Assembly: GCA_001692895.1 (NCBI GenBank)
Contig: KV748180.1
Location: 2,660,195 to 2,724,194 of the forward strand
Length of the DNA: 64,000 nucleotides
DNA from: Cenococcum geophilum 1.58
Taxonomy: Eukaryota; Ascomycota; Dothideomycetes; Gloniales; Gloniaceae
Direction of reading: 5' to 3'
Of the stretch, positions 10,452 to 22,491 are shown piece after piece. Below the pieces are notes generated by a model. The model was not told the origin of the DNA, did no database searches, and saw only the letters and a program-made list of their open reading frames with translations. A program made the position numbers and the translations under genes. Each line of letters begins with the position of its first letter. Within the stretch, counting starts at the first letter, position 1.

Positions 10452-13400
10452 ACGTTAGTTATAATTTTAGAAGATATAATAGCCTATAGAGAGGGAATTA
10501 TTAATTTTAAAAGAGGACCTATTTAGATAACTATTAAAGGAAAATATATTAAAATACCTTTTAATATCCTATTATTGGGACGGGATAAGGCAGTACTAGG
10601 TATACCTTAGTTACAGAAATATAATCTAAAGATTAATTAGGTTATAGGTTAGGTTAATATTAAGAATACTTAATAAGATAAGATATAGTAACAGACCAAG
10701 ATAGTATAGTATTAAGTTAGAGTAACGTATAAGGAAACCGAGAAAGAGTTATCCTACGTACTAAAAAGATACTATAAGTACGGTAAGAAACTATAGAGCC
10801 TAGAAAGTAAGAGGCTGTTAAAGTATATAGTATAGGACTATAATATAGAGTTAGAACTAGGAATAAATCTAAAGTTTTTTCTAGTTTATAAATTAACTAA
10901 AGAAGAGTTAAGAGTACTTAAAGAGTTTGTTTAGGAAAACCTATAAAAGGGATATATTAGACCATTACAGTTATTAGTAGGATATCCAGTACTATTCGTA
11001 CTAAAGAAAAACGGAAAACTTAGGCTATATATTAACTATAAATAGTTAAACAGTATTACCAGAAAGGATAGGTATTCTTTACCCTTAATTAGCGAAATCT
11101 AAAATAGGGTAGGTAATGCGCAAATCTTTATAAAGATAGATTTTAGGTAGGCGTATTATTAGATTAGGATTAAAGAAGGCGATAAATAAAAAGTAGCCTT
11201 TAGGTTAAATTAATGACTATATAAGCTATTAGTTATGCAATTTAGACTTATAAACGCACTAGCGACGTTTTAAAAGCGAATTAATAGCGTGTTAGAAGAA
11301 TATCTTAATAAGTTTATTATAGCATACCTTAACGATATTATTATCTACTTAATAGGTAAGGAAGAATATAGAGAATACGTTAAATAGGTTTTAAAGAGAC
11401 TATAAAAAGAATAAATACTAGTAGCAATTAAGAAATATAAATTCTTTACGAGGAAGACTAATTTTATTAGATTTATTATTAAGCTAGGTTATATTAGTAT
11501 AGACCTAAAGAAGGTTAAAGCTATAGTAAGTTAGCAAGAACCGGAAAATATAATATAGTTAAGGTTATTTTTAGGGGTTTGCAACTACTACAGAAGGTTT
11601 ATAGTATAGTAGTTAAAGAATATCGAACTATTTATAAGGCTTATAAAGAAAGAGGAACTATAGGTATAGGGAAATAAATAAAAAAGATTATTTAAAGAAC
11701 TTAAGGAGTTGTTTACCTAGGAACTAATTCTTAAGATCTATTAACTAGGATTAGAAACGGTTATAGAAACGGACGTATTAGACTTTATACTAGGAGTATG
11801 CTTACTATAGAGGTATAGGAATGCATAGCATCTAGTAATATGCTATAGTTAAAAAATAACACCACTAGGACTAAACTATGACATTTATAATAAGAAATTA
11901 TTAGGTATAGTTATAGTACTTAAGGAATAGAGAGCATTCTTATAAAGTATAGAGAAACTATTTATAGTTAACACGGATTATAAGAACCTAGTGGGGTTCC
12001 TAATAATAAAAGAACTTAATTAGAGATAAGTTAAATAGGTAGAAATACTTACAGAATACTATTTTAAGATTTAGTATACTAAAGAAACCAAAAATGCAAG
12101 AGCAGACGTACTTAGTGGAAAGGCTAAATTATAAAATAATAAGAAACTATTATGAGTAATACTATGGAAGGATAGTAATAGATTAATTAAGTATAATTAT
12201 TCTAAGATTATAGTAACTTAGGAATATAAGCTATTAGAAAGTAACTAAACTAAAAGGATTTAAAAGGTATAATTTAAAGACCTAGATATAGAGTAATATA
12301 AAAATTAAGAAGTAATGTATATGCTAAAGGATATTGTAAAAGAGTTTGTTAGAGATTTCTATAGAGGAATAATATAGGGATATAATAGAGCTATAGGCTT
12401 AGTGTTAAGGCTTTAGGAAGAATATATTATTAATAAAATTTAGGGCTTAGTAAGAGAAGTTATAAAGGAGTATATAAATTGCTAAAGAAATAAGCCAATA
12501 AGGTATAAGCTGTATAGAAAGCTATAGTCTATTAAAATACTAAAACATCTATAGGAAATAATATTATAAGACTTTATTATAAAGTTGCCGAAATTAAGAG
12601 ATCCTATTACTAAATAGGAATATAATGTAATCCTAGTAATAGTAGATAAGTTAACTAAATAGGGCTACTTTATAGCATATACAGAAGAAATCTTAGTGGA
12701 GGATATTACTAAAATCTATATTAAGGAAGTGTTTGTAAGATATAGAGCACTAAGTAAAATTATATTAGATAGAGATTTAAGATTTATAGCAGTATTCTAG
12801 AAAGTATTTTTAGCAAAATAAGGGGTTTAAGCAGTAACTTTTACTATATATTATCCGCAGACGGACGGATAAACGGAAAGATTAAATTTGACACTAGAAC
12901 AGTACCTAAGATATTATATTAATTATGCACAGAATAATTAGGTATTATTATTATTAGTTATATAGTTTGCATATAATATAACACTATAGAAAGGCATAGA
13001 AATGTTACTATTTTAGGCAAATTACGGATATAGGTCTAGAATATCGCTACTACTAAAATAAGTGAAAAAGATAAGTAAAACAGTAAAGTAGAGAATAGAG
13101 ACTCTAATAAATCTTTATAAAGACTTCTATTTTACAGCAAAATTAATATAAAAAAATATTATAAAAAAGTACTATAACGCTAAGAGATCTAAGGGACTAG
13201 ATCTTAAGGAGGGGGATAAAGTATAGCTATTACACAAAAATTTCACAAGTCGACGACTAAGTAAGAAGTTAAATTACGTTAAACTAGGACCATTTAAAAT
13301 CTTAGCTAAGATTTTAGGAGTTATATATAGACTTAACTTACTAGTAAAGATAAAGATATACCCTATACAGCGTATAGAGATATAGAGCTACTAGTTCATA

Positions 13401-13640
13401 AAGTAGATATATATAGAGGATAAGAGGAAGACAAATAGTAGGTTTCAAAGATTATTAATTATAAGGATATTAACAACGAAATATAGTATAAAGTAAAGTG
13501 GATAGGCTATAATGAGACTACTTAGGAACTACTATAGAACTTAAAGAACTCTACAGGAAAGGTATAAGAGTATTAAAAGAGAATAGGTTAGGTAATAGAC
13601 AAGCCGGATTATCTAAGGGATCTACTACTAGTATATAAAC
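10452..13640 (+). mobile_element. Gypsy/chromovirus pol fragment (Gypsy-1), RIP-degraded
   Basis: Retropepsin end (LLLGRDKAVLGIP at about 10570), reverse transcriptase and RNase H (YPVLFVPKKNGKLRLYINY at about 10985; KIDFRQAYYQIRIKEGD at about 11127; AYLNDIIIY at about 11325, where the family has YLDD), integrase (LVIVDKLTKQGYFIAYT at about 12635; YYPQTDGQTERLN at about 12852) and a chromodomain (YKVKWIGYNETTQE at about 13490). Stops are everywhere. The element begins inside the protease, at a point matching Gypsy-3 position about 20720. It therefore lacks gag and the 5' LTR. No intact 3' LTR is recognised. Confidence 0.85.
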
Positions 13641-14273
13641 TGCTTCCGCCTCTTCTTAATTAAAATCCTTTTTAGCCTTTTTAGCCTTAAGCTTAAAGAG
13701 ACCTTACTTTATAAGACGTAACTCTTTTAAGTATACCTTTTTATAAACCTTTATAAGACGGCTTAGTTAAGCGTAAGTATTAAGTTAAGCCTTTAGGGCC
13801 TAAGACACTTTATTAAAACAACGTTAAACCTTAGTAAGAGCCTTAGCTAGCTTACCCTCTAGTCTTTTAGCCGCGACTAATACGCGAGACCCTATAGCAG
13901 ATTAGATAAGGAACTAGACGGTTATATAAAATTATAGAGCGCGTATACTTAGTATTAAAGACAAATTAAACATTATAAGATAACTATATATTCGCTCGCA
14001 TATATTTAGTATAAAAAGAAGGTTAGTAACTAGATAGAGCCGTAATCGTAATATATATTAACTTCTTCTCTATATAACGGGAATAGGATTGTATAACTTT
14101 ACTAAATAAAAGAATAAATATTATTAGCTAATTATAACGGTAAATATGGAGGATTTAATAGGAGGTATTAGGAATAATAAAGGTTATTAAATTAAAGATT
14201 GGAATGCTATACCTTTAATAAATAACTTAAAGATAGGAGATATCTTTAAAGATAAAGATAAAGAGGAGGGGAA
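13641..14273. other. AT-rich, RIP-altered DNA between Gypsy remnants
   Basis: No gene is supported. It contains a gag-leader-like start at 14148 (MEDLIGGIRNN) that runs into the 425-bp direct repeat. It may be decayed LTR or leader sequence of the neighbouring Gypsy elements. Confidence 0.4.
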
Positions 14274-14695
14274 TAGTATTACGGACCTTATATAGGCAGT
14301 AGCACAACTACTAAAAAGAGATATAAATAGGTTAGTTAAGATAGTATAGGAGGTACTAGAACTAATTAAGCTATAGGACAAGGGATAATTAAGTTATATA
14401 GCTAGTTATATTATAGGTTTAGAATATAGGAATATAATATATTAACGTACTAACGTATCAACGTACTTAGTACATTTCTTAGGCGCAGTATTATATATTT
14501 AAAGGACTATAGTCCCTACCTAAATAGTTCTCTTCTTTATAGTAAATCTTAGAATATAATTAAAGTTAATCTATTAGGCAACCTACTCCACCAGTTATTA
14601 TTATATTGTTGACTTCTTATTTACCTATATACCTAGCCTATTAATAAGTTTACCGTAGTTCCTACTATAAGGCTTTATTATAACTCTAACTATTA
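14274..14695 (+). repeat. 425-bp direct repeat before Gypsy-2 (copy 1)
   Basis: Matches 17328-17757 along its whole length, from tattacggaccttatat to ggctttattata, with scattered transitions. Both copies lie immediately 5' of Gypsy sequence in the same orientation. It could be an LTR or shared leader/gag sequence; which one cannot be decided by eye. Confidence 0.65.
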
Positions 14696-16870
14696 CTAAT
14701 TCTAATATAAAGATAGCGTAATATCTTAATTAACTTTGTAGTAGACTTACCTAGTAGCAATAGATTTATAAATATTATGGTAGTAGTTAACCACCTTATA
14801 AAAATGCGGCATATAATTCCTATAGACTTAATTAATACTATCTTAGTAGCTAAATGTTTTGTTAAATACGTCTTTAAGCTATATAGACTTCCTAATTTAA
14901 TAATACCTAACCGTAAAAGCTATTTTATTTTAGACTTCTAGTAAGCCCTATATAAACGATTAAGTATATAAATATAACTCTTAACTACGTTTTATCTAGA
15001 GATAGACGGTTAAACTAAAATTACGAACGCAATTATAGAACAATACCTATAAATATACTGCTCCTACCTATAAGATAACTGAGAAAAGTAGCTGCTTTTA
15101 GCTAAGTTTACTGCGAATAATATAATAAACAAATTAATAGGTATAATGCTATTTTACACAACCTACAAACAAGACCCTTAATTTAGATTTAAACTATAAC
15201 CTAAAATTAATATAATAGGACCCACAATTAAGCGGATTTAGTTAATTAATATATATAACTTTGTTAATTAAATAAAGTAGTTAATAGAACTACTATAAAG
15301 TAAATTAACGTACGCTTAAATAGTATAGGAATGGTATATAAATAAAGGACGAGCTCCTGCGTAGGACTTCAAAGAAGGTAATATAGTTTACCTAAATATA
15401 CAAAATATAAAGACTTAACGGCCCTTAAAGAAACCTAAATAAAAGTTTACGGGCCTATACCAAATTAAGAAGAAACTAAGCCCGTATACTTATAAGCTTA
15501 AACTATTAACTAAAATAAAAATATACCTAACGTTTTACGTAAGCTTACTACAACCTTTAAAGGGTAAACCTTTAACTTGTAAAGTGCCGCCGCTACTTTC
15601 TATAATTATTAACAATGGTAACGGTTCTTACTTTATTAACTTAATTAATAATATATAACGTATGTAATGGGGTTATAAAGGTAACCCTAGTTATAACCGA
15701 TTTATATTACCGCCTTCTTATTTAGGCTAACTTATTGCCTAAAATATACTGCCGCTTTGAACATCAACACATTAAACTTTTCTCCTTACTTCCCTTATAT
15801 AGAACTCCATATTACCAAAGCCATGCCTCGCTGGCCGCGTGCTCTAGATACAAAAGATCATCTATAAGCAGCTTTAACAACCTAGCGAACAGCAAGTTTC
15901 TATAAAAGCGCTGAACCTTTTGCGAAAGCCTATGACGTTATAAAGGTCCCTAACAGTTTCACACTAACGTACGCGCAAGCACGGGTGCGTATTTTATAGC
16001 CTATATAACGCATCCTAGAGTCTACCCAGCGTATACTAAGGCATGGAAATAACTAATTGCGGATAAGCTGCAAAAGCGGGCAGAAGAGTCTTCTGTAGTC
16101 ACCGCTGCAGCTACAGCTACAGCTTTTATTATGCAACTTTAGAAGACCGCTAAGAAGGTAGTAAAAGAAGCTGCTTTACCAAAGGACTCGCAGGAAGGAT
16201 TATGCGATAATTTGTAATGGCTTTTACTAATTATTTACCACCAAATCAGCATTTTGGCAAATTTTGATTTTCAAATCGGTTATAACTAGGGTCACCTTTA
16301 TAACCCCATCACATACGTTAATAGAAAACATAATCTAAATAATTTAAACTTTTTATTAAGTAGAAAGGATATAAAATATAAACCTAGGAAACCTATAACT
16401 AGATTAAGGCCGACGCGCCTTCCTTAGTAAAAGAATTCTATAAGGACTATCCTTCGCGGCCTAATTTAGCTAGATAGACACGATATAAAGGTAAATAACT
16501 ACTACCTAATATAAATACACGAAACACGATAGTAGGAAACTTAAATTTAAAAAGAACTTAAAATATTATAACGTTTATAATACAGTTATATAATACGCAA
16601 GATATTAAGGAACTTTAACTAATGGTTAAAGTTGTCTAATTAGTTAGATTTGCCTTACTAAGACCCACTACAAAGATATTAGTTCGGCTTACTGCCTTAA
16701 CTAAACTAATAGCGATTTTCTATACTAGGTATAGAAAATCCTAATTAGTCTATTTAACGATTAAAACTAGTAAAACTCTATACCGCTACCTAACGCAAAA
16801 ATACAATACAATATAAATATAAATTCTTAACTAAATTAAATTATTTTAGACCTTTAGCTAAAGGGGGAGT
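14696..16870 (+). mobile_element. Gypsy-2: integrase to chromodomain fragment, interrupted by a MITE
   Basis: Integrase remnant around 14700-15200 (INTKSIGITPFYTTY-like block at about 15130), a linker (IQNIKTQRPLKKPKQKF at about 15400) and a chromodomain. The chromodomain is split by the element at 15658-16318 and resumes after 16321 as the VKEFYKDYP end (about 16425). A polypurine-like aaagggggag lies at about 16862, as expected just before a 3' LTR. The sequence differs from Gypsy-1 and Gypsy-3, so it is a separate family. Confidence 0.7.
15658..16318. mobile_element. 661-bp Tc1/mariner-type MITE with 46-bp TIRs and TA duplication
   Basis: Terminal inverted repeats 15658-15703 and 16273-16318 match at 44 of 46 positions (start acgtatgt; both mismatches are transitions). 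TA flanks both ends (15656-15657 and 16319-16320). The interior is less AT-rich than the host Gypsy. A short frame at about 15822 (MPRWPRALD) soon meets stops, so the element looks non-autonomous. It is inserted in the chromodomain of Gypsy-2. Confidence 0.85.
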
Positions 16871-17327
16871 ACTATAATAGGACTAGCTTAGTTATAGTAG
16901 GAATATCTTAATAAAACACTTAACAAATAAATTCCAATGCTTTAACTAAATTCTACTAAGTTCTAATAGATTAATTAAATTCTATTAAAGTCTGTTAAAA
17001 ACCGCGTGCGTATATATACACGTATCGACCACTAAGACCCCTAACTATTTAATTATAAGATTCTCTCGTTATTCCTTTCTCTTCTTTACGCAACGCCTTG
17101 TTCTCTACAAGAGCTATATACCCTTAGATTTAGATAGAATTTATATTATTCCTTTAAATCTTTTCTAAAGCCTCTTCGCGCCCTTACACCTTATAACCTT
17201 TCTACTCTATCTCCTTTACTTTAATCTAGCTAATAGTATACTCTATACTACTATTATATTATATTTATTATATAGAAACTAGAGTATCTCTTTAAAATAG
17301 GCGTCTGGGCTATATAAGAGGTATTTA
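16871..17327. other. Possible 3' LTR of Gypsy-2
   Basis: Follows the polypurine-like tract at 16862. It includes a C-rich, less mutated stretch (17000-17180) resembling LTR promoter or leader sequence. No gene is seen. Confidence 0.4.
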
Positions 17328-17757
17328 ATATTACGGACCTTATATCGGCAGTAGTACGACTACTAAGAAGATATATAAATGGGTTAGTTAAGACAGTATA
17401 GGAGGCGCTAGAACCGATTAAGCTATAGGATAAGGGGTAGCTAAGTTATATAGCTAGTTACTTTATAAGTTCGGAACATAGGATCTATAAGATCTATTAG
17501 AACGTTATATACTTAAGTTATTTAATATGCTAACATATCTAAGTATTTCTTAGGCGCAGTATTATGTATTTAAAGGACTATGGTCCCTACCTAAATAGTT
17601 CTCTTCTTTATAGTAAATCTTAGAATATAATTAGAGTTAATCTATTAGGCAACTACTCCACTAGTTATTATTACGTTATTAACTTTTATTATTATCTATA
17701 CACCTAGCCTATTAATAAGTCTACCGTAGTTATTACTACAAGGCTTTATTATATATT
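17328..17757 (+). repeat. 425-bp direct repeat before Gypsy-3 (copy 2)
   Basis: Copy of 14274-14695 in the same orientation; see that entry. Confidence 0.65.
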
Positions 17758-20700
17758 CACTACCTAGTTACGGTATTAATAAAGTTAAATAACATACCAC
17801 CAAAAGCACTAGTTATAACGCCATTAATAGTAGCAACCACTTTAGGAATAATTAGGGACACTAGTATATAGGATATAGATTTATAGCTAGTTACAGTAGG
17901 TTAACTATAGGAGATAGTTAATTAATTAATAGATAATAACTAAATACTTAAGGAATAAATTAATGGCATTAGAGTAGTAAAGGTTAAGTTACTATTAGTT
18001 AAGCGATTTTTAGGGAAGAAGTTAAAGCTTAAAGGGTTTTTAGTATAAATGCGTTTTAAGGTAATATAGGAGGGTATAAAGCTTACTATACTAATAGACT
18101 AAGTAGTCTACGCAGAATTGTTTCTAATGGGAAGAGCACTTAAGTAGTTTAAACCTTACCTTACTAAGATATAGAAGAACAGAAGCATAAATACGAACCC
18201 AAAGGTTAAGTTTATATTCTTAAGTTAGGGAGAATTCACGGAATAACTTATATAGATATTCAGGGACCTAAAAGTAACCACTATGGTAAAAAAAAAAGCT
18301 TTAAAACCTAGTATAATAAACCTTAGTAATTAAGTATATAATATAGTTTTAAACGCTAGCTATATAGGTTAAATAAAATAATAAAGCGCTTATGGTATAG
18401 TATAAACAGGGACTTAAGGTAAAAGTCTAGGACGTAATTATCCTAATAGAAGATGCGGATACCCTAAGGGAATTAATTAATTAAGTAATTAAGATTAATA
18501 ATAAGATCTACTAAAGGGAGTAGGCTAAAAAGGTTAAGATAGAGTTCTATAGTTGTATAAGGCGCAGAGTACGCATTAACTAAGTTAGAAACTATAAAAT
18601 GGCAGGCTAGAGCTAATAGACCTAAGTGGTACTAAAAAGTATAAAAGTAAATAACTATAGAAACCTAAAGGATAAGGATTAAGTAATTAAAGGTCTAAGG
18701 AGCAGAGGCTAAACTAGATATCTTAGTAGTAGAAGACGTTTAGGCGGACTCTATAATAAGAAAAATGGTTTAAAGAAGAAGCTTATATAAATTACGGAAA
18801 ATAGGGTTATTTCGCCAGAGACTGTAAAGATAGTTATAAAAAAAAACTATATAGTAAAGGGAACTAGACTAGTAGACGACGTATATATATAGAGGGATAA
18901 TAGTATATATAAGAATTAAAAGAGTGTTTAATTAAAAGTTTTGCGTTTTATTATAATAACATATACTAAATTTATAAGGATGCTAAGTACGGCGCAAGCT
19001 ATTAGCTATAAGAGCTAAAATTATTAGAGTTTAGAGGAACTAACGAACCATCTTATAGATCGGATATTAAAGACGATAAATTTAATATAGGCGAAACATT
19101 TAGCGATAATAAGGTAATAAAGGCAGCTTACTAGAAGCATATAGACCTTAAAGATATTATAATAAAGGCAGAAGTTAAATCCACTATAGAGGACGGATTA
19201 GTAATAGGGATTAAGACTCTATTAAATACAATATTTATCGCTTTATAAGACGCAAGAGAAGTAGAATAGTAAACTACTTTAGCACTTAATAAAGGCAAAA
19301 GGCTAAAGGCTTAAGATTCTTAGGAAAAGATAAGAGACGCTTAAGATTCCTAAAATAGGATAAGATAAGCTTAAGGACCTATAATAGATAAAAATTAATA
19401 GAGTAAAGTAGTAGCTTAGTTTAAGGATATAAAAATAAGTATAGGGAGAGAATTCCTAAGGGCGTAAGACTCTAAAGAATAAATAAGAGTACCTATAGTA
19501 GGTAAACAAAGTATTTAGCCTTAGGGTTAAGCAATTAACACTAGAATTATAAGGTTTACGGGTTTAGAGGATTTTATAGCTAGATATAAACCAAGAGAGA
19601 ACTAGAAAGGATTTAGGAATTAAATTAAAGCGCAGTAAGAATAAAAAGGCTACTAAGGGTTAAGAATACTAGGCAGACTTAGGGTTAAAGTACCTATATA
19701 GAAAATCACTAATAGGCTAAGAGTAGGCATGTTAAGAGTAAAGTGGCTTAAAGAACTAGAATAAGAAGAGGACCTAGGGGTTCTAACTAGATTTAAAAAA
19801 CGGCATACTAAAGGTTATAATGACGCAGTAATAATAAGATATTTCCTTATAAATAGATCGTATACACTTACAGAGCTATACTAAAGATAGTATAGGCAGC
19901 GATATAATAACGAGTAGGAAGACTTTTATATATAGCTAGATAAGAAAGTTGTTTAAAACTAAGTAATTATAGAAAAATGTATAAGTCGCATTAAAGGAGT
20001 ATTAATTATAATGTTAAGAAATCTAGAAAAAAATATTAGAGGACTAGAGAAGTAAGAGGTAAATTATAGTACCTATAAATAAAAGACTAGCGTTTAGATT
20101 AACTAAATAGAGGTTTAAACTTATAAGTAAAGATAAGCTAAGAGTTAACCTAAGATACCTAGCATATTATATATTAGTATAGATTGTATATATAGATAAT
20201 ATATATAATATACACAAAAATCTAAAGGAAAAGAATTAGAAATACCCTATAAGGATATATTAGACGCCAGATAAGCGATAGTATAGAAATGCTAAGTATA
20301 TATATAGATAGCATCTAGTAGAAGTTTAGGGATTAGGGGATCTAATACTTTAACTAGGAAGATTCCTTATAGAAAAATACTTAGGCGAATAATAGTAGTA
20401 GAAATGCCTAAAGAATATATATCTATAGTATATTAAGGATAAAAAAGCAAACTAGGTATTAGCTAATAAGTATAATAGGATTAAGCAGCTAACAGTTAGG
20501 AAAAGTAGAGGCCTATAAAACTAAAGGGAGCTAGTAGTAGAGCCTTAAACCCTTAAAGGAATTTAAAAACAACACCTAAATTTATAAGTTAATTGGTAAG
20601 ATTAATAGTTTAAAGCACTAATAGATAGTATAGCAATAAGGAACTATATTTAACTAGTAGTAGTAAAAAGGATAGGACTACCTTATAGATAAAAGGAGCA

Positions 20701-21751
20701 CCCTTATCTATTAGTTACAATTTTAGGAGATCTAATAGCCTATAATAGAGGCATTATTAACCTTAAAATAGGACCTATTTAAATAACCATTAAAGGAAAA
20801 CAAATTAAAATATCTTTTGATATCCTACTATTAGGAAGGGATAAGGTAGTATTAGGTATACTTTAGTTATAAGAATATAATCTAAGGATTAATTAGGTTA
20901 TAGGTTAAGTTAATATTAGAGATACTTAATAACGCAAGAGGCATATAGCAATTAAGTTAGTATAGTACTAAGTCAGAGCGATATATAAGGAAACTAAGAA
21001 GGGGTTATCCTATATACTAAAGAGATACTATAAGTATGGCAAAAAGCTATAGAGCCTAGAAAGTAAAAAGCTGTTAGAGTATATAGTATAAGACTATAAG
21101 ATAGAATTAAAACTAAAAATAAGTCTAAAGTTCTTTCTAATCTATAAGCTAACTAAAGAAAAGTTAAGAGTACTTAAAGAGTTTGTCTAGAAGAACCTAT
21201 AAAAGGGATATATTAGACTATTATAGTTATTAATAGAATATCTAGTACTATTTATACTAAAGAAAAACGGAAAACTTAGGCTATATATTAACTATAGATA
21301 GTTAAATAGCATTACTAGGAAGGATAGGTATCCTTTACCCTTAATTAGCAAAATCTAAAATTGGGTAGGTAATGTATAAATCTTTATAAAGATAGATCTA
21401 AGATATGCGTACTATTAAATTAGAATTAAGGAAGGCAATAAATAAAAGGCAGCCTTTAGGTTAAAGGAAAGACTATATAAGCTATTAGTTATATAATTCG
21501 GACTTATAAATACACTAGCAATATTCTAGAAGCGAATTAATAGTATATTAGGAGAATACCTTAATAAGTTTATTATAGTATACCTTAACGACACTATTAT
21601 TTACTTAATAACTAAGGAAAGACATGGAGAATACGTTAAATAGGATTTAAAAAGACTATAAGAAGAACAGATACTAGTAGCAATTAAGAAATACAAGTTC
21701 TTTATAAGAAAGACAAATTTTATTAGATTTATTATTAAGCTAGGTTATTAT
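17758..21751 (+). mobile_element. Gypsy-3: gag to reverse transcriptase, 3' truncated
   Basis: Gag is read at about 17990-18360 (FLGKKLKLKGFLVQMRFKV; AELFLMGRALKQFKPYL), a CCHC knuckle at about 18795 (GYFARDCKDSYKK), protease at about 20600-20860 and reverse transcriptase to 21751. From about 20720 it parallels Gypsy-1 from about 10452 for about 1.05 kb at high similarity, so they are the same family. The frame stops abruptly at 21751, in the segment that in Gypsy-1 continues GYISIDLKKVKA. RIP stops occur throughout. Confidence 0.8.
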
Positions 21752-22491
21752 TAGTAGTTATTCGTTTTACGTGTTACGTATATAGAGCATATAATCTACG
21801 CGAGACGCGTATATATATTATTAACACTATATTAGAGGAGAATTAATTATCTATTAACTAATACCGCATATATATCGCAATATAGTAATACTTATACACG
21901 TTAATTAAAGCATATATACCGACACTAATTAGTAGACGTATAGATTAGAAGATACGCAAAAGCTAAAGCTTAAGAACCGTATTAGAAACAGTACCGATTG
22001 CATAAAAGGACTATAGTCTTGCTAAGACCAACTCTATAGGCCCTAAGGCTATAGAGAATACCTTAAACCTTAAACCTAAACCTCTAGAACCTTTACTTAA
22101 CCTTAAATTATAATATATACAAAGATATAACAATATAGAAATTAATTAAAAGGAGAGAATTACTAAGTGTGGCTATGGAATTAACTTAAAGACGGCTATA
22201 AATAACGATTTAACGGAGTATATAGAGACTAAAATATACCTATACACACGGCACAATCTTACAGATTTTCAATTATAGATAGTATTTTAGAAAGACTTTA
22301 AGGACTTTATACTAGAGCTTTTTAAACAAGTATAATCCAATACTAAAATAGGAATCCGTAACTACCTAGTTAAAAGAGAAGTATATATTATTAAGTAAAA
22401 TAAGAGATCCTCCCTTAAAAAGGTGCTAACGGACGTCGCTAATAAAAAAGAGCCTTATAAATAGACGGACGAGGAGCTTATTACGGCCCTT
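21752..22491 (+). other. Unrecognised coding relic, split by the hAT insertion
   Basis: One frame from about 22165 to 22491 reads like protein with RIP stops (INLKTAINNDLTEYIETKIY, then ILELFKQVQSNTKIGIRNYL). It is interrupted by the hAT at 22492; the sequence resumes at 25739. I do not recognise the family. The last 8 bases (22484-22491, cggccctt) are the hAT target site. Confidence 0.45.

Noticed and set aside
14187..14381. 64-residue minus-strand frame
   Set aside because: Lies in a Gypsy-linked direct repeat whose plus strand reads as gag-leader-like sequence; no motif.
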